A stretch of 64,000 bases of DNA from Spirosoma fluviale (GTDB lineage Bacteria > Bacteroidota > Bacteroidia > Cytophagales > Spirosomataceae), in the NCBI RefSeq assembly GCF_900230225.1, contig NZ_OCNH01000006.1, positions 186,001 through 250,000 on the forward strand, read 5' to 3'. Every line of letters starts with the position of its first letter. Positions within the stretch are counted from its first letter, which is position 1. A program made the translations under genes and the position numbers. Below the pieces are notes generated by a model. That model was not told the origin of the DNA and searched no databases. It saw only the letters and a list, made by a program, of their open reading frames with translations. Positions 1 through 8,325 of the stretch are shown one piece after another.

Positions 1-342
1 TTGCGGTACCATATTCTTTGTTCGTTAAGTTGAAAAAGAAAAACTAGTTAATTGAAAAGAAAGGGCTTAATACCCTGTGGCTTTAGTCGTAATTAGTATT
101 GATCAGGTAATCATTTATTGGTAAGTTAATCCAGCTAATCCTATTTGATAGCGGATACTGTAACTTATTTACAACCTGAAACAGAGGTGGCTAGCTCAAA
201 AATGGAATGATTCTTCTTGATCGGACTAACGTGCGGGCCTGCCGGTTAACCATATATACAGGAAAGGGCAGGAAAGACGAATAAATGGAAGTGGGTATAT
301 TGTCCGCGTAACGGCAAATCCGGTGCGTAGGCTCCAATCAAT
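1..342. other. Non-coding stretch upstream of the GH28 gene
   Basis: No convincing gene is seen in this AT-rich stretch. Short open frames lack a signal peptide or any recognisable motif. A weak hairpin (CCTGCC at 238-243 with GGCAGG at 267-272) lies about 70 bp before the GH28 start. No clear Bacteroidota promoter was found. The preceding gene must end before the window begins. Confidence 0.5.
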
Positions 343-1671
343 ATGAAAACAAGAGTAGTTGCACTGGTGTGGGCGGTGTTGGTAAGCGCACAACTCATAG
401 CGCAAAACGTGGAGAAAGCTTTTTTCCCGGATGGCAGTCCGATCAGTAGCTGGTTTACAACGATCCGGAAAGTAAGCCCTGATCAACTCGGAAAGCGGTA
501 CGTTATTACGGACTATGGGGTAAAATCAGACAGTAGCCTCGTGCAGACCGAGGGTATTCAGAAGGTGATCGACCTGGCAGTCCGTAAGGGTGGGGGTGTA
601 GTTATAATCCCAAGAGGTACGTTTATGAGCGGGGCATTATTTTTTAAACCCAAAACCCATTTGCACGTAGTAGAAGGGGCCGTTCTCAAAGGTTCGAACA
701 ACATCGCCGACTACCCCAAATTGCCGTCCCGGATGGAGGGCCAGAATCTGGATTACTTTGCTGCACTGGTCAACGCCTATCAGGTGGATGGCTTTACTAT
801 TTCGGGAAAAGGTACGATTGACGGCAATGGACTGCGCTTCTGGGAGGCATTTTGGGCCAGACGGAAAGAAAATCCAAACTGTACGAATCTGGAAGTTTCC
901 CGCCCCCGGCTGGTATTTATCTGGAAATGCAGCAACGTACAGGTTCAGGACGTAAATCTGCATAATTCGGGGTTTTGGACAAGCCATTATTATCAGTGCC
1001 AGAACGTGAAAGTGATTGATGCCCACATCTATTCGCCCTATGAGCCGGTGAAAGCACCAAGTACAGATGCCATTGACATTGATGCCTGTACAAACGTACT
1101 CATCAAAGGGTGCTACATGTCGGTCAATGATGACGCCATTGCCCTCAAAGGAGGAAAAGGCCCCTGGGCCGACCGGATGCCCGGCAACGGAGCTAATACC
1201 AACATTATCATTGAGGATTGTGAATTTGGATTTTGCCATTCGGCGCTTACCTGCGGCAGTGAAGCGATTCATAACCGGAACATTATTATGCGAAACTGTC
1301 ACGTAAGTAAGGCCGACCGGGTTCTATGGCTGAAAATGCGCCCCGACACCCCCCAACTGTATGAATACATCCGGGTCGAAAACATAAAAGGTCAGGCGCA
1401 CAGCCTGCTGTATGTGAAGCCCTGGACACAGTTTTTCGATTTACAGGGGCGTCCGGACGTGCCACTTTCTTACTCTGATCATATAAGCCTCAAAAATATC
1501 GAGCTCACCTGCAATACGTTCTTCGACGTTGCCCCTTCAGAGCACAACAAGCTATCCAATTTTACATTCGAGAACCTGGTAGTCGACAGTAAAAATGCGG
1601 CTATTGATAAAACGGTGGTCAATGGGTTTACGCTCAAAAACGTGAACATCAACCATAAACTCATAGAGTAG
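343..1671 (+). CDS. Secreted GH28 polygalacturonase-like glycoside hydrolase
   Basis: Predicted exported parallel beta-helix enzyme of glycoside hydrolase family 28, which hydrolyses galacturonan-type and related glycosidic bonds by inversion. Residues 1-20 form a signal peptide, with probable cleavage before Gln21. A pectate-lyase-like N-terminal strand region covers about 50-115. On the catalytic face are S240-T-D242 (family: N-T-D), the pair D263-D264, C-H299 where the family usually has G-H-G, and W-L-K331 near the family's R-I-K. The acidic residues are kept while the His and Lys loops diverge, so the substrate may not be plain polygalacturonate. The length (442 aa) is normal. The ATG at 343 starts the signal peptide directly. 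A sialidase gene follows 89 bp downstream on the same strand. Confidence 0.85.
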   Translation: MKTRVVALVWAVLVSAQLIAQNVEKAFFPDGSPISSWFTTIRKVSPDQLGKRYVITDYGVKSDSSLVQTEGIQKVIDLAVRKGGGVVIIPRGTFMSGALFFKPKTHLHVVEGAVLKGSNNIADYPKLPSRMEGQNLDYFAALVNAYQVDGFTISGKGTIDGNGLRFWEAFWARRKENPNCTNLEVSRPRLVFIWKCSNVQVQDVNLHNSGFWTSHYYQCQNVKVIDAHIYSPYEPVKAPSTDAIDIDACTNVLIKGCYMSVNDDAIALKGGKGPWADRMPGNGANTNIIIEDCEFGFCHSALTCGSEAIHNRNIIMRNCHVSKADRVLWLKMRPDTPQLYEYIRVENIKGQAHSLLYVKPWTQFFDLQGRPDVPLSYSDHISLKNIELTCNTFFDVAPSEHNKLSNFTFENLVVDSKNAAIDKTVVNGFTLKNVNINHKLIE

Positions 1672-1760
1672 CTACCGGGTAATGCAAAGGGTACCTGCAT
1701 AGCCGAAGTAAGTTCAATTGGAATGAAAACCTCAAACAACTTTTTATCCTGACGCGCGAT

Positions 1761-2960
1761 ATGCTGTATTTCGTTCTAGTGGTCGCTTCGCTTGCCACGG
1801 GCCAGCCCAATGTATCAACGATAATGGCTGTCGGTCTGCCAGCCGATACGGTCAGACAGCGTATTGAGGAAACCACAGTTTTTCAAAACGGCGAAGGGGG
1901 CTACCTCTGCTACCGTATTCCGGCCATCGTAAGATCGCCGGGGGGTAACTTGCTGGCTTTTGCCGAAGGACGCCGAACCGATTGTAGCGACTTTGGGGAC
2001 GTCGATATTGTACTGCGCATCAGCAAAGACAACGGACAGTCGTGGGGTCCCATTCAGACCGTAGTTGATTTTGGACCGGCGCAGGCTGGTAATCCGGCCC
2101 CGGTCTTTGACCTGACCGATGCTGCGTTTCCAAATGGTAAGCTGTTTCTGATGTACAATACCGGGACTACCTCGGAAGCCAATGTGCGAAAGGGACTGGC
2201 TGTGCGGGAGGTCTGGTATAAAACCAGTGCCAATGGCGGTCAGACCTGGTCGGAGCCGGTGAACATTACCGCTCAGGTTTCCCGTCCCAACAAGCTGGAT
2301 ATGAACCCGCGTTACGCCTTCACGGAAGACTGGCGGTCGTACGCCAACACACCGGGCCATGCCCTGCAACTCCAGAGTGGCCGCTACAAAGGCCGCATCT
2401 TTGTGGCGGCTAACCACTCCGAAGGGGAGCCTAATCCGCAGTTTCGCGACTACCGGGCGCATGGCTTCTATTCAGATGATCACGGCAAAACCTGGAAGCT
2501 ATCACCTACTATCCCGTATCCTGGCGGCAACGAAAGTACAGCCGCCGAAACGGCCGACGGAGGTTTGCTGCTAAATGCCCGCAATCAATCCGGAGACGTT
2601 AAGAACCGGCTGCTGGCTGCTTCGACCAATGCGGGTGAAAGCTGGGCTCCAGTTAAGGTTGCCACCGATTTGCCCGATCCGGTGTGTCAGGGTAGTATGA
2701 TTGACTATCATCCTCGCCGGGGTGCTGCTGTGCTACTCTTCTCGAATCTCAACAGCCAGACCAACCGAGCCAACTTAACCATTCGTGTCAGTCGGGATAA
2801 CGGCAAAAGCTGGTCGGTGGGAAAATCCATTTACGCCGGTTCATCGGCATATTCCGATCTCGTGATCCAGTCGGATGGCCGCATTGGGGTACTTTATGAA
2901 AAAGACAACTATACCCGGATCACGTACGCCCGTTTCCGCTACGATTGGCTGGTTCGGTAA
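1761..2960 (+). CDS. Exo-alpha-sialidase (GH33, BNR/Asp-box repeats)
   Basis: Predicted sialidase releasing terminal sialic acids from glycoconjugates, acting outside the cytoplasm. The six-bladed propeller is marked by an early Y51-R-I-P54 motif (the family's F/Y-R-I-P with the first catalytic arginine) and at least five Asp-box-like repeats of the form S-x-D-x-G-x-x-W, for example SKDNGQSW, SANGGQTW, SDDHGKTW, STNAGESW and SRDNGKSW. The N-terminus chosen here (MLYFVLVVASLATG) is hydrophobic but lacks the positive charge normal in a signal peptide. A better-looking start (MKTSNNFLS, ATG at 1723) lies just upstream in another frame and stops at 1752, so a small frameshift or sequence error at the 5-prime end is possible. 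It sits behind the GH28 gene and may be co-transcribed. The function call is firm; the exact start is not. Confidence 0.85.
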   Translation: MLYFVLVVASLATGQPNVSTIMAVGLPADTVRQRIEETTVFQNGEGGYLCYRIPAIVRSPGGNLLAFAEGRRTDCSDFGDVDIVLRISKDNGQSWGPIQTVVDFGPAQAGNPAPVFDLTDAAFPNGKLFLMYNTGTTSEANVRKGLAVREVWYKTSANGGQTWSEPVNITAQVSRPNKLDMNPRYAFTEDWRSYANTPGHALQLQSGRYKGRIFVAANHSEGEPNPQFRDYRAHGFYSDDHGKTWKLSPTIPYPGGNESTAAETADGGLLLNARNQSGDVKNRLLAASTNAGESWAPVKVATDLPDPVCQGSMIDYHPRRGAAVLLFSNLNSQTNRANLTIRVSRDNGKSWSVGKSIYAGSSAYSDLVIQSDGRIGVLYEKDNYTRITYARFRYDWLVR

Positions 2961-3026
2961 ACTCAGGTATGATCCTCATGTGCATCAGTACCAGAACGCG
3001 CTGGAAAGGTTTGGTATACACAGGGG

Positions 3027-3938
3027 TTACGCTGGCTTGCCGCTCGCCAAAAAATCGGTTAGTACGTCTTTGATGGTATGCCAGCGCATGTTTGGATACC
3101 GATCATTATCGATGGTTGTGACCTTACCCCGTCCGTCCAGCATATCACGCATGTACTGCATCCCCTGCCAGGCGGGGTAAAGATCATCTCCACCGGGGGC
3201 CACAAAACGGGCAATGGCAATAAGGGTGCTGAGCGCCCCCAGTCCACCCAGCCGTAACACGCTGTAGTTCTCTCCGGTTACCTCACTCACCACTCCGGTC
3301 AACTCCCGAAGGCTCAGTTGATCACCGGCGATGCGCAGAAAGCGGGGCGTCGAGTTGTCCAGTGCCGCACTCGCCGTGAAGGCGGCTGTATCATCCTTGG
3401 TCGTGAAGTCAATGCGCTGATCCGGATTGCCCCAAACCATTACCCGGTGTAGCTTGAAGAGAATGATGGGCATCTGTCCCGTAATCATATCGGCAAAGGG
3501 GCCGTTGAAAATAGTGGTGGAGGCAATGGGTGCCTTGTCGAGATAGGCATGGAATTCCCGCCTTAAATCCAGATTGCGGTTTCGGCCGGCCGGAAGCTTA
3601 GTGAAATCAATCGAATAGTCGGATGGGATAAAGCGAGGAACACCAGCCGCCACAGCCGCATCGAGCAGTGCTTTCTGGGCATCAATGACCGTTTCCCGCA
3701 GGCCCGACAGAGCCGATACGACGCAGGAAACGCCCCGGCAGGCTTCCGTTAGTTCGTTGACGGTCCAGGCATTAAGCTTAACGACCTGAACCCCCATTTT
3801 TTCAAGCTCGGTTATTTTTGCGCTGTTGCTACTGGCGCGAACCAGCGCGCGAACGTTGGCACCCCGGTTTAGTAAAGCCTTAACAATTCGTTCGCCCATG
3901 TCGCCCGTTGCGCCAGCTACTGCTATACTGTTTTTCAT
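3027..3938 (-). CDS. NmrA-like NAD(P)-binding protein
   Basis: Atypical short-chain dehydrogenase/reductase of the NmrA/isoflavone-reductase group. A Rossmann nucleotide site is at the N-terminus (AVAGATGDMGERIV, about residues 6-19), followed by the NADPH-type R-A-L-V-R segment near residue 31. The middle contains IPSDYSIDF, typical of isoflavone-reductase-like members. At 303 aa it has a usual length, with no signal peptide, so it is cytoplasmic. Members act as reductases on small aromatics or as redox sensors; the substrate cannot be told. It is convergent with the sialidase gene and divergent from the next Rossmann-fold gene. Confidence 0.75.
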   Translation of the reverse strand: MKNSIAVAGATGDMGERIVKALLNRGANVRALVRASSNSAKITELEKMGVQVVKLNAWTVNELTEACRGVSCVVSALSGLRETVIDAQKALLDAAVAAGVPRFIPSDYSIDFTKLPAGRNRNLDLRREFHAYLDKAPIASTTIFNGPFADMITGQMPIILFKLHRVMVWGNPDQRIDFTTKDDTAAFTASAALDNSTPRFLRIAGDQLSLRELTGVVSEVTGENYSVLRLGGLGALSTLIAIARFVAPGGDDLYPAWQGMQYMRDMLDGRGKVTTIDNDRYPNMRWHTIKDVLTDFLASGKPA

Positions 3939-4190
3939 ATTTAGTCTTGTTGACGTAGTGGGGTATGCGCTCTTAAACAGAACTATCGTCGTTTAGTTAA
4001 ATCTGATGCGCAACAAATCTATCTAATTCCTGTGCCATAAGCGTTGCGTGCGTTATCGTTGAACGAGAAAAGTGCGGGTTTGCTCAGCAGCCTGTGTAAA
4101 CAATCTGCCGTAGGGCAAACTTTCCCGCTTCACAAGCCGTTCGTCAGCCGTACACAGGGTCCGAACAATCGTGCCGCCAACTTGGAAAAA

Positions 4191-5615
4191 ATGAAGATTC
4201 TGCTGACGGGGGCCACCGGTTATATTGCCCAGCGATTACTGCCTATTTTGTTGCAGGATGGCCACGATGTAGTCTGTTGTGTTCGGGACAGGCTTCGCTT
4301 TCAGGCTTCGGAACTCGCTTCGCCCAAGGTGCAACTCGTTGAAGTAGACTTCCTCAAGCCGGAAACGCTCCGGAATATTCCCCCGGACATTGACGCGGCT
4401 TACTACCTGATTCACTCGATGGCCTCTCCAACCGGCGATTTCACCCAGCTGGAAGCCACTGCTGCTCAGAATTTTGTGGAAGCACTCCGGCCCACCGGCG
4501 CTCGCCAGATCATCTACCTAAGCGGCATTGTCAATCAACCCCAGCTGTCGAAACACTTACGCTCCCGCCAGCAGGTGGAACACATTCTGACTACGGCAGA
4601 CATACCCCTAACGACTCTGCGGGCGGGTATCATCGTGGGCTCTGGCAGTGCCTCCTTCGAGATTATTCGCGATCTGGTCGAGAAACTACCCATCATGGTT
4701 GCCCCCCGCTGGCTGCATACCCGCTGCCAGCCCATTGCCATCCGCAATGTGGTCGCTTTTCTGGCCGGGGTACTCCTTCGCCCCGAAACGTATCAGGCCA
4801 GTTACGACATTGGGGGCCCCGATGTGCTTTCCTATAAGGAGATGCTCCTTCAGTTTGCGCAGGTAAGAGGACTCAAGCGCACTATTGTGGTGGTACCGGT
4901 CATGACGCCCAAACTGTCGTCGTACTGGCTGTACTTTGTGACGGCTACGTCTTATCCGCTGGCCTGCCATTTGGTAGACAGCATGAAAGTAGAAGTGGTG
5001 GGCTCGCCAAATAAGCTGGATTCTCTGTTGGGAATCGACCTGATTCCGTATAAAGAAGCCATATCCATGGCTTTCGATAAAATTGAGCAAAATGAAGTGA
5101 TCTCCAGCTGGAAAGATGCGCTGGCTACGCCGGTCCTCCACAAAGGCCTGGCCCAGTATATCGAGGTGCCGGTGAAGGGATGCTTCAAAGATCATCGTCG
5201 AATTAAGGTGGCCGATGGTGAGCGGACCCTGGATAAGATATGGTCTATTGGCGGGCAAACGGGCTGGTATTACGGTAACTGGCTTTGGGCGTTGCGGGGA
5301 CTGATGGATCAGATGGTGGGCGGGGTAGGTCTGCGCCGGGGTCGCCGGAGTCCAAGCCGCATCAAGGCGGGCGATGCCCTGGATTTCTGGCGGGTGCTAT
5401 TAGCCAGCCGGTCTCAGAAACGATTATTATTATACGCCGAAATGAAACTGCCGGGAGAGGCCTGGCTGGAGTTTCGGCTCCTTCCCGACAATACTCTGGA
5501 GCAAACGGCCACGTTTCGGCCTTTGGGAATCTGGGGACGGCTGTACTGGTATGCGGTACTGCCTTTTCACGGATATATTTTTGAGGGAATGATTCGGCAG
5601 CTGGCCCGGCCCTGA
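4191..5615 (+). CDS. YbjT-type NAD(P)-binding protein with DUF2867 domain
   Basis: Cytoplasmic two-domain protein. Residues 1-290 are an NmrA/SDR-like Rossmann domain beginning directly with MKILLTGATGYIAQRLLP; the C-terminal part (about 330-474) matches the DUF2867 domain found behind this fold in E. coli YbjT-like proteins. I chose the ATG at 4191 rather than the upstream TTG at 4044 because the Rossmann motif starts there and the 49 extra residues look non-coding. Length 474 aa fits the family. The role is unknown; members are annotated as putative epimerases or nucleoside-diphosphate-sugar binding proteins. It faces away from the NmrA gene at 3027-3938. Confidence 0.8.
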   Translation: MKILLTGATGYIAQRLLPILLQDGHDVVCCVRDRLRFQASELASPKVQLVEVDFLKPETLRNIPPDIDAAYYLIHSMASPTGDFTQLEATAAQNFVEALRPTGARQIIYLSGIVNQPQLSKHLRSRQQVEHILTTADIPLTTLRAGIIVGSGSASFEIIRDLVEKLPIMVAPRWLHTRCQPIAIRNVVAFLAGVLLRPETYQASYDIGGPDVLSYKEMLLQFAQVRGLKRTIVVVPVMTPKLSSYWLYFVTATSYPLACHLVDSMKVEVVGSPNKLDSLLGIDLIPYKEAISMAFDKIEQNEVISSWKDALATPVLHKGLAQYIEVPVKGCFKDHRRIKVADGERTLDKIWSIGGQTGWYYGNWLWALRGLMDQMVGGVGLRRGRRSPSRIKAGDALDFWRVLLASRSQKRLLLYAEMKLPGEAWLEFRLLPDNTLEQTATFRPLGIWGRLYWYAVLPFHGYIFEGMIRQLARP

Positions 5616-5725
5616 AGCGAATAAGTCACGAGCCAACCTGAGGGTGTTGGTTTGAGATTGGGTAGTTTCGGCGGGATGATAGGTTTGTTGATGGAGCGGG
5701 TAATTTGACGACCGCTACGTTTCTC

Positions 5726-7144
5726 ATGACTTCGCAACCACGTGACAACGACTCCCTTAATCGCCGGGAATTTATCCAGTCTGCAAGCGCATTGGTGGCG
5801 GCTGGTATGACTGGCTTCACTGCCGATTTGAGTAGTGAGCCACCAGTCAGGCAAGCACCGGTTTCTATCCGAATTAAGCGGGTCGATTCCAATTTCGAAC
5901 GCGAACCCCTCAATCCGTATCGCTTTAAAGGCAGTGCCATCACAGAAAGCTGGCAAACGGCGGCCATGCTCGAAAGTGAATCGGGCATTCGTAAAGTTGG
6001 CTTGTGTACGCAGGGCGTGTTATGGTCGGATGCAAAGGTGTTTGCGGCTCACTCGGAGCGGGTTGGCAATGCGCTTATGTATGCGATAACGGATCGGGCG
6101 CTGCAACTCATGAAAGGCAACTCGTTCACCAACCCGGTTGATCTGGTGGATGAACTGCTGCCCGACGTCTACGCCTACGCCAAAAAAATTACGGGTAATC
6201 CGGACTTGCGGAAAACGTTTGCCCTCAACGCGCTCGTGAGTGTAGACAATGCGGCCTGGCTGTTATATGCTCAGGAAAATAAACTAACACATTTCGACGA
6301 TATGATTCCGGAAAAATACCGGCCGGGCCTGTCGTACAAGCATACCAAAGTAGCCAGTATTCCATCGTTCAGCGTGGGAACAACGGCCGATAAAATTAAA
6401 GCGGCTGCCGACGAAGGGTATTTTATCCTGAAACTGAAGACCGGCTCGGCAGGAACGCAGGCCGAAATGCTGGAGAAAGACATCGCTTTTCTGACGGCGG
6501 TGCATAAAGCCATCGGGCATTACGAAACGCCCTACACCAAAAGCGGTAAAATCCCGTATTACTTCGACGCCAATGGACGCTATGAGAAGAAGGATACACT
6601 GCTTCGTTTTCTGGACCATGCTAAAAAGATTGGGGCCTTCGACCAAATCGCGGTGATTGAAGAGCCTTTCGAAGAACGGAATGAGGAATTTGTTGGGCAG
6701 TTGGGCGTCCGGATTGCCGCCGACGAAAGCGCGCATACCGTGGAGGATGCGGCTGTGCGGATTCAGCAGGGATATTCGGCCATTGCGGTCAAAGCCATTG
6801 CAAAGACGCTGAGTATGACCATGAAAATTACGCAGCTGGCTTACGAAAAAGGCGTCCCCTGCTTCTGCGCCGACCTGACCGTCAATCCGATTCTGGTCGA
6901 CTGGAATAAGAACGTGGCCGCCCGACTGCCACCCTTTCCGGGCGTAACGATTGGCTTACAGGAAACGAATGGGCACCAGTACTTTAAGAACTGGGATAAG
7001 CTTATGAGTTATCATCCCAAAGCGGGGTCTAGCTGGACCAAAACTCAACAGGGCGTGTACCTCACCGATCAATCGTTCTATGCCGAAAGTGGCGGTATTC
7101 TCCTGCCATCGGCGCATTATGAACAGCTGTTCGAGCAGGCGTAA
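5726..7144 (+). CDS. Tat-exported enolase-superfamily (mandelate racemase/MLE-like) protein
   Basis: Predicted periplasmic enzyme of the enolase superfamily, which abstracts a proton alpha to a carboxylate using Mg2+. The N-terminus carries a twin-arginine signal, N-R13-R14-E-F-I followed by a hydrophobic stretch. In the barrel domain are K-L-K (ILKLKTG), then metal ligands in YYFDANG, IEEPFEE and AADESAH, and a second lysine in AIAVKAIAK. This order suits the muconate cycloisomerase/dipeptide epimerase group. I took the ATG at 5726 instead of TTG 5705, since it sits just before the Tat motif. Substrate unknown; export of such an enzyme is less common than a cytoplasmic location. It stands alone, followed by a long inverted repeat. 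Confidence 0.75.
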   Translation: MTSQPRDNDSLNRREFIQSASALVAAGMTGFTADLSSEPPVRQAPVSIRIKRVDSNFEREPLNPYRFKGSAITESWQTAAMLESESGIRKVGLCTQGVLWSDAKVFAAHSERVGNALMYAITDRALQLMKGNSFTNPVDLVDELLPDVYAYAKKITGNPDLRKTFALNALVSVDNAAWLLYAQENKLTHFDDMIPEKYRPGLSYKHTKVASIPSFSVGTTADKIKAAADEGYFILKLKTGSAGTQAEMLEKDIAFLTAVHKAIGHYETPYTKSGKIPYYFDANGRYEKKDTLLRFLDHAKKIGAFDQIAVIEEPFEERNEEFVGQLGVRIAADESAHTVEDAAVRIQQGYSAIAVKAIAKTLSMTMKITQLAYEKGVPCFCADLTVNPILVDWNKNVAARLPPFPGVTIGLQETNGHQYFKNWDKLMSYHPKAGSSWTKTQQGVYLTDQSFYAESGGILLPSAHYEQLFEQA

Positions 7145-7271
7145 GTAACCTTGTATGGTGGTTCTGCCTACATTTCAAACGAGTAACTGTCGATGACTCC
7201 GTCAAACCTTCAGAGGGTAAGCTGGTTGATAAAGCAGAGCCTGTTAAAATATGTTGAAGGGTGACCTCGTC

Positions 7272-7346
7272 GCTGTAGTACCGACCGTCCCGGTCGGCTG
7301 AGAAGCGATTAGCTATACGCCCGACCGGGACGGTCGGTACTACAGC
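7272..7346. repeat. Perfect 26-bp inverted repeat (GTAGTACCGACC element)
   Basis: Arms 7272-7297 and 7321-7346 are exact reverse complements (26 bp) around a 23-nt loop. Each arm contains the nested unit CCGACCGTCCCGGTCGG. It lies between the enolase-like gene and the DoxX gene. There is no T-run, so a simple intrinsic terminator is unlikely. A degenerate relative fills the gap at 29892-29963. Confidence 0.9.
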
Positions 7347-7421
7347 TCCGAAGTCATCATTTTTCGTAAAATAAAAGTTTAAACAGGTTCATAGATAACT
7401 TTTACTGAACGTACGGAAACG

Positions 7422-7811
7422 ATGAACGAGAAAACCGCCAAAAAAGTAGCGAGGATTGTTTTAGGGGGTACTTTGATCTTTGCGGGTATCAGCCATTTAA
7501 CCTTTGCCCGAAAAGCGTTTAAAGCGCAGGTTCCGGATTGGGTGCCTCTGCCCATAGATGACACGGTAGTCTATTCTGGTATCGCCGAAATCGCGCTGGG
7601 GAGTAGCTTGGTGCTGACAGATGAAAAACACCAGCGGGTAGTAGGACAGGCAGCAGCTGCCTTTTTTACAGCTGTTTTTCCCGGCAATATTTCTCAATAC
7701 GTCAATAAGCGTAGCGCCTTTGGGCTAGATACAGATCGCAAACGGTTCGGTCGCCTGTTTTTTCAGCCAGCCCTGATCTACTGGGCCCTATCGAGTACCG
7801 ACAATACGTAA
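7422..7811 (+). CDS. DoxX-family small membrane protein
   Basis: A 129-aa inner-membrane protein with hydrophobic segments near residues 10-28, 48-65 and 70-90 and at the C-terminus. The first helix region (ARIVLGGTLIFAGISHLTF) and the following KAFKAQVPDWVP segment are typical of DoxX-like proteins. The biochemical role of these proteins is mostly unknown; relatives are tied to quinone or redox functions. It is a stand-alone gene between a long inverted repeat and a small convergent gene. Confidence 0.75.
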   Translation: MNEKTAKKVARIVLGGTLIFAGISHLTFARKAFKAQVPDWVPLPIDDTVVYSGIAEIALGSSLVLTDEKHQRVVGQAAAAFFTAVFPGNISQYVNKRSAFGLDTDRKRFGRLFFQPALIYWALSSTDNT

Positions 7812-7858
7812 TCATGAGCGATCAGTTGCCGTAACGGGGGTTGACCCCAGTCGTCTGC

Positions 7859-8101
7859 TCACGGCATCGCCACGATATCGTTAAGAATCGTCGCTTCGTC
7901 GGCAAGGGTGGGTATGCCGTTGCGGAGGTAGCTGTAGTAAGCTCGGCCGGCCAGCGAGGCATGGCCTTTGTTGCCGCTGGCCAGTGCCCGCTGATACGCT
8001 TCCTGCAACTGTTTTCTTTTGAACTCCCTTTTGTTCGTTGTGTCGACAACCAGATAGATTATACCGCCTGCAATCAATAGGAATACCATGAGTGCCATCA
8101 A
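7859..8101 (-). CDS. Small single-pass membrane protein, unknown function
   Basis: An 80-aa protein, not assigned to a family. Residues 1-19 are a hydrophobic anchor (MMALMVFLLIAGGIIYLVV), followed by a charged, probably helical stretch (NKREFKRKQLQEAYQRAL) and a C-terminal part rich in small and polar residues ending in ILNDIVAMP. A second ATG at 8098 is equally possible as the start. No partner gene is suggested: a DoxX gene converges from one side, and the ABC permease gene lies 224 bp upstream in the same orientation. Coding potential is supported by the clean anchor-plus-charged-helix pattern only. Confidence 0.5.
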   Translation of the reverse strand: MMALMVFLLIAGGIIYLVVDTTNKREFKRKQLQEAYQRALASGNKGHASLAGRAYYSYLRNGIPTLADEATILNDIVAMP

Positions 8102-8325
8102 TTATCGTGGAGAGATGTGGAGCCTTGTTTGGCTGAACCATAATTACAAGCCTTTACGTCAGGATCGTAATTAACTTGTTCACCCTTAGCAATCTACGAA
8201 AATCTGTCAAATCAGGATTTATCAATTGATTAAGCGTAGCAAAACCATCTTGCACTATGGCGAAGAAGGTCTTTTGGATAAATAAAAACTGATTACTACT
8301 GATTCCGCTGGTATTGATGTTTCGG

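Noticed and set aside
637..1302. 221-aa open frame opposite the GH28 gene
   Set aside because: The GH28 reading has all family landmarks; the antisense product is composition-biased and has no domain.
4686..5258. 190-aa antisense frame in the DUF2867 gene
   Set aside because: Shadow of a gene with a clear Rossmann motif.
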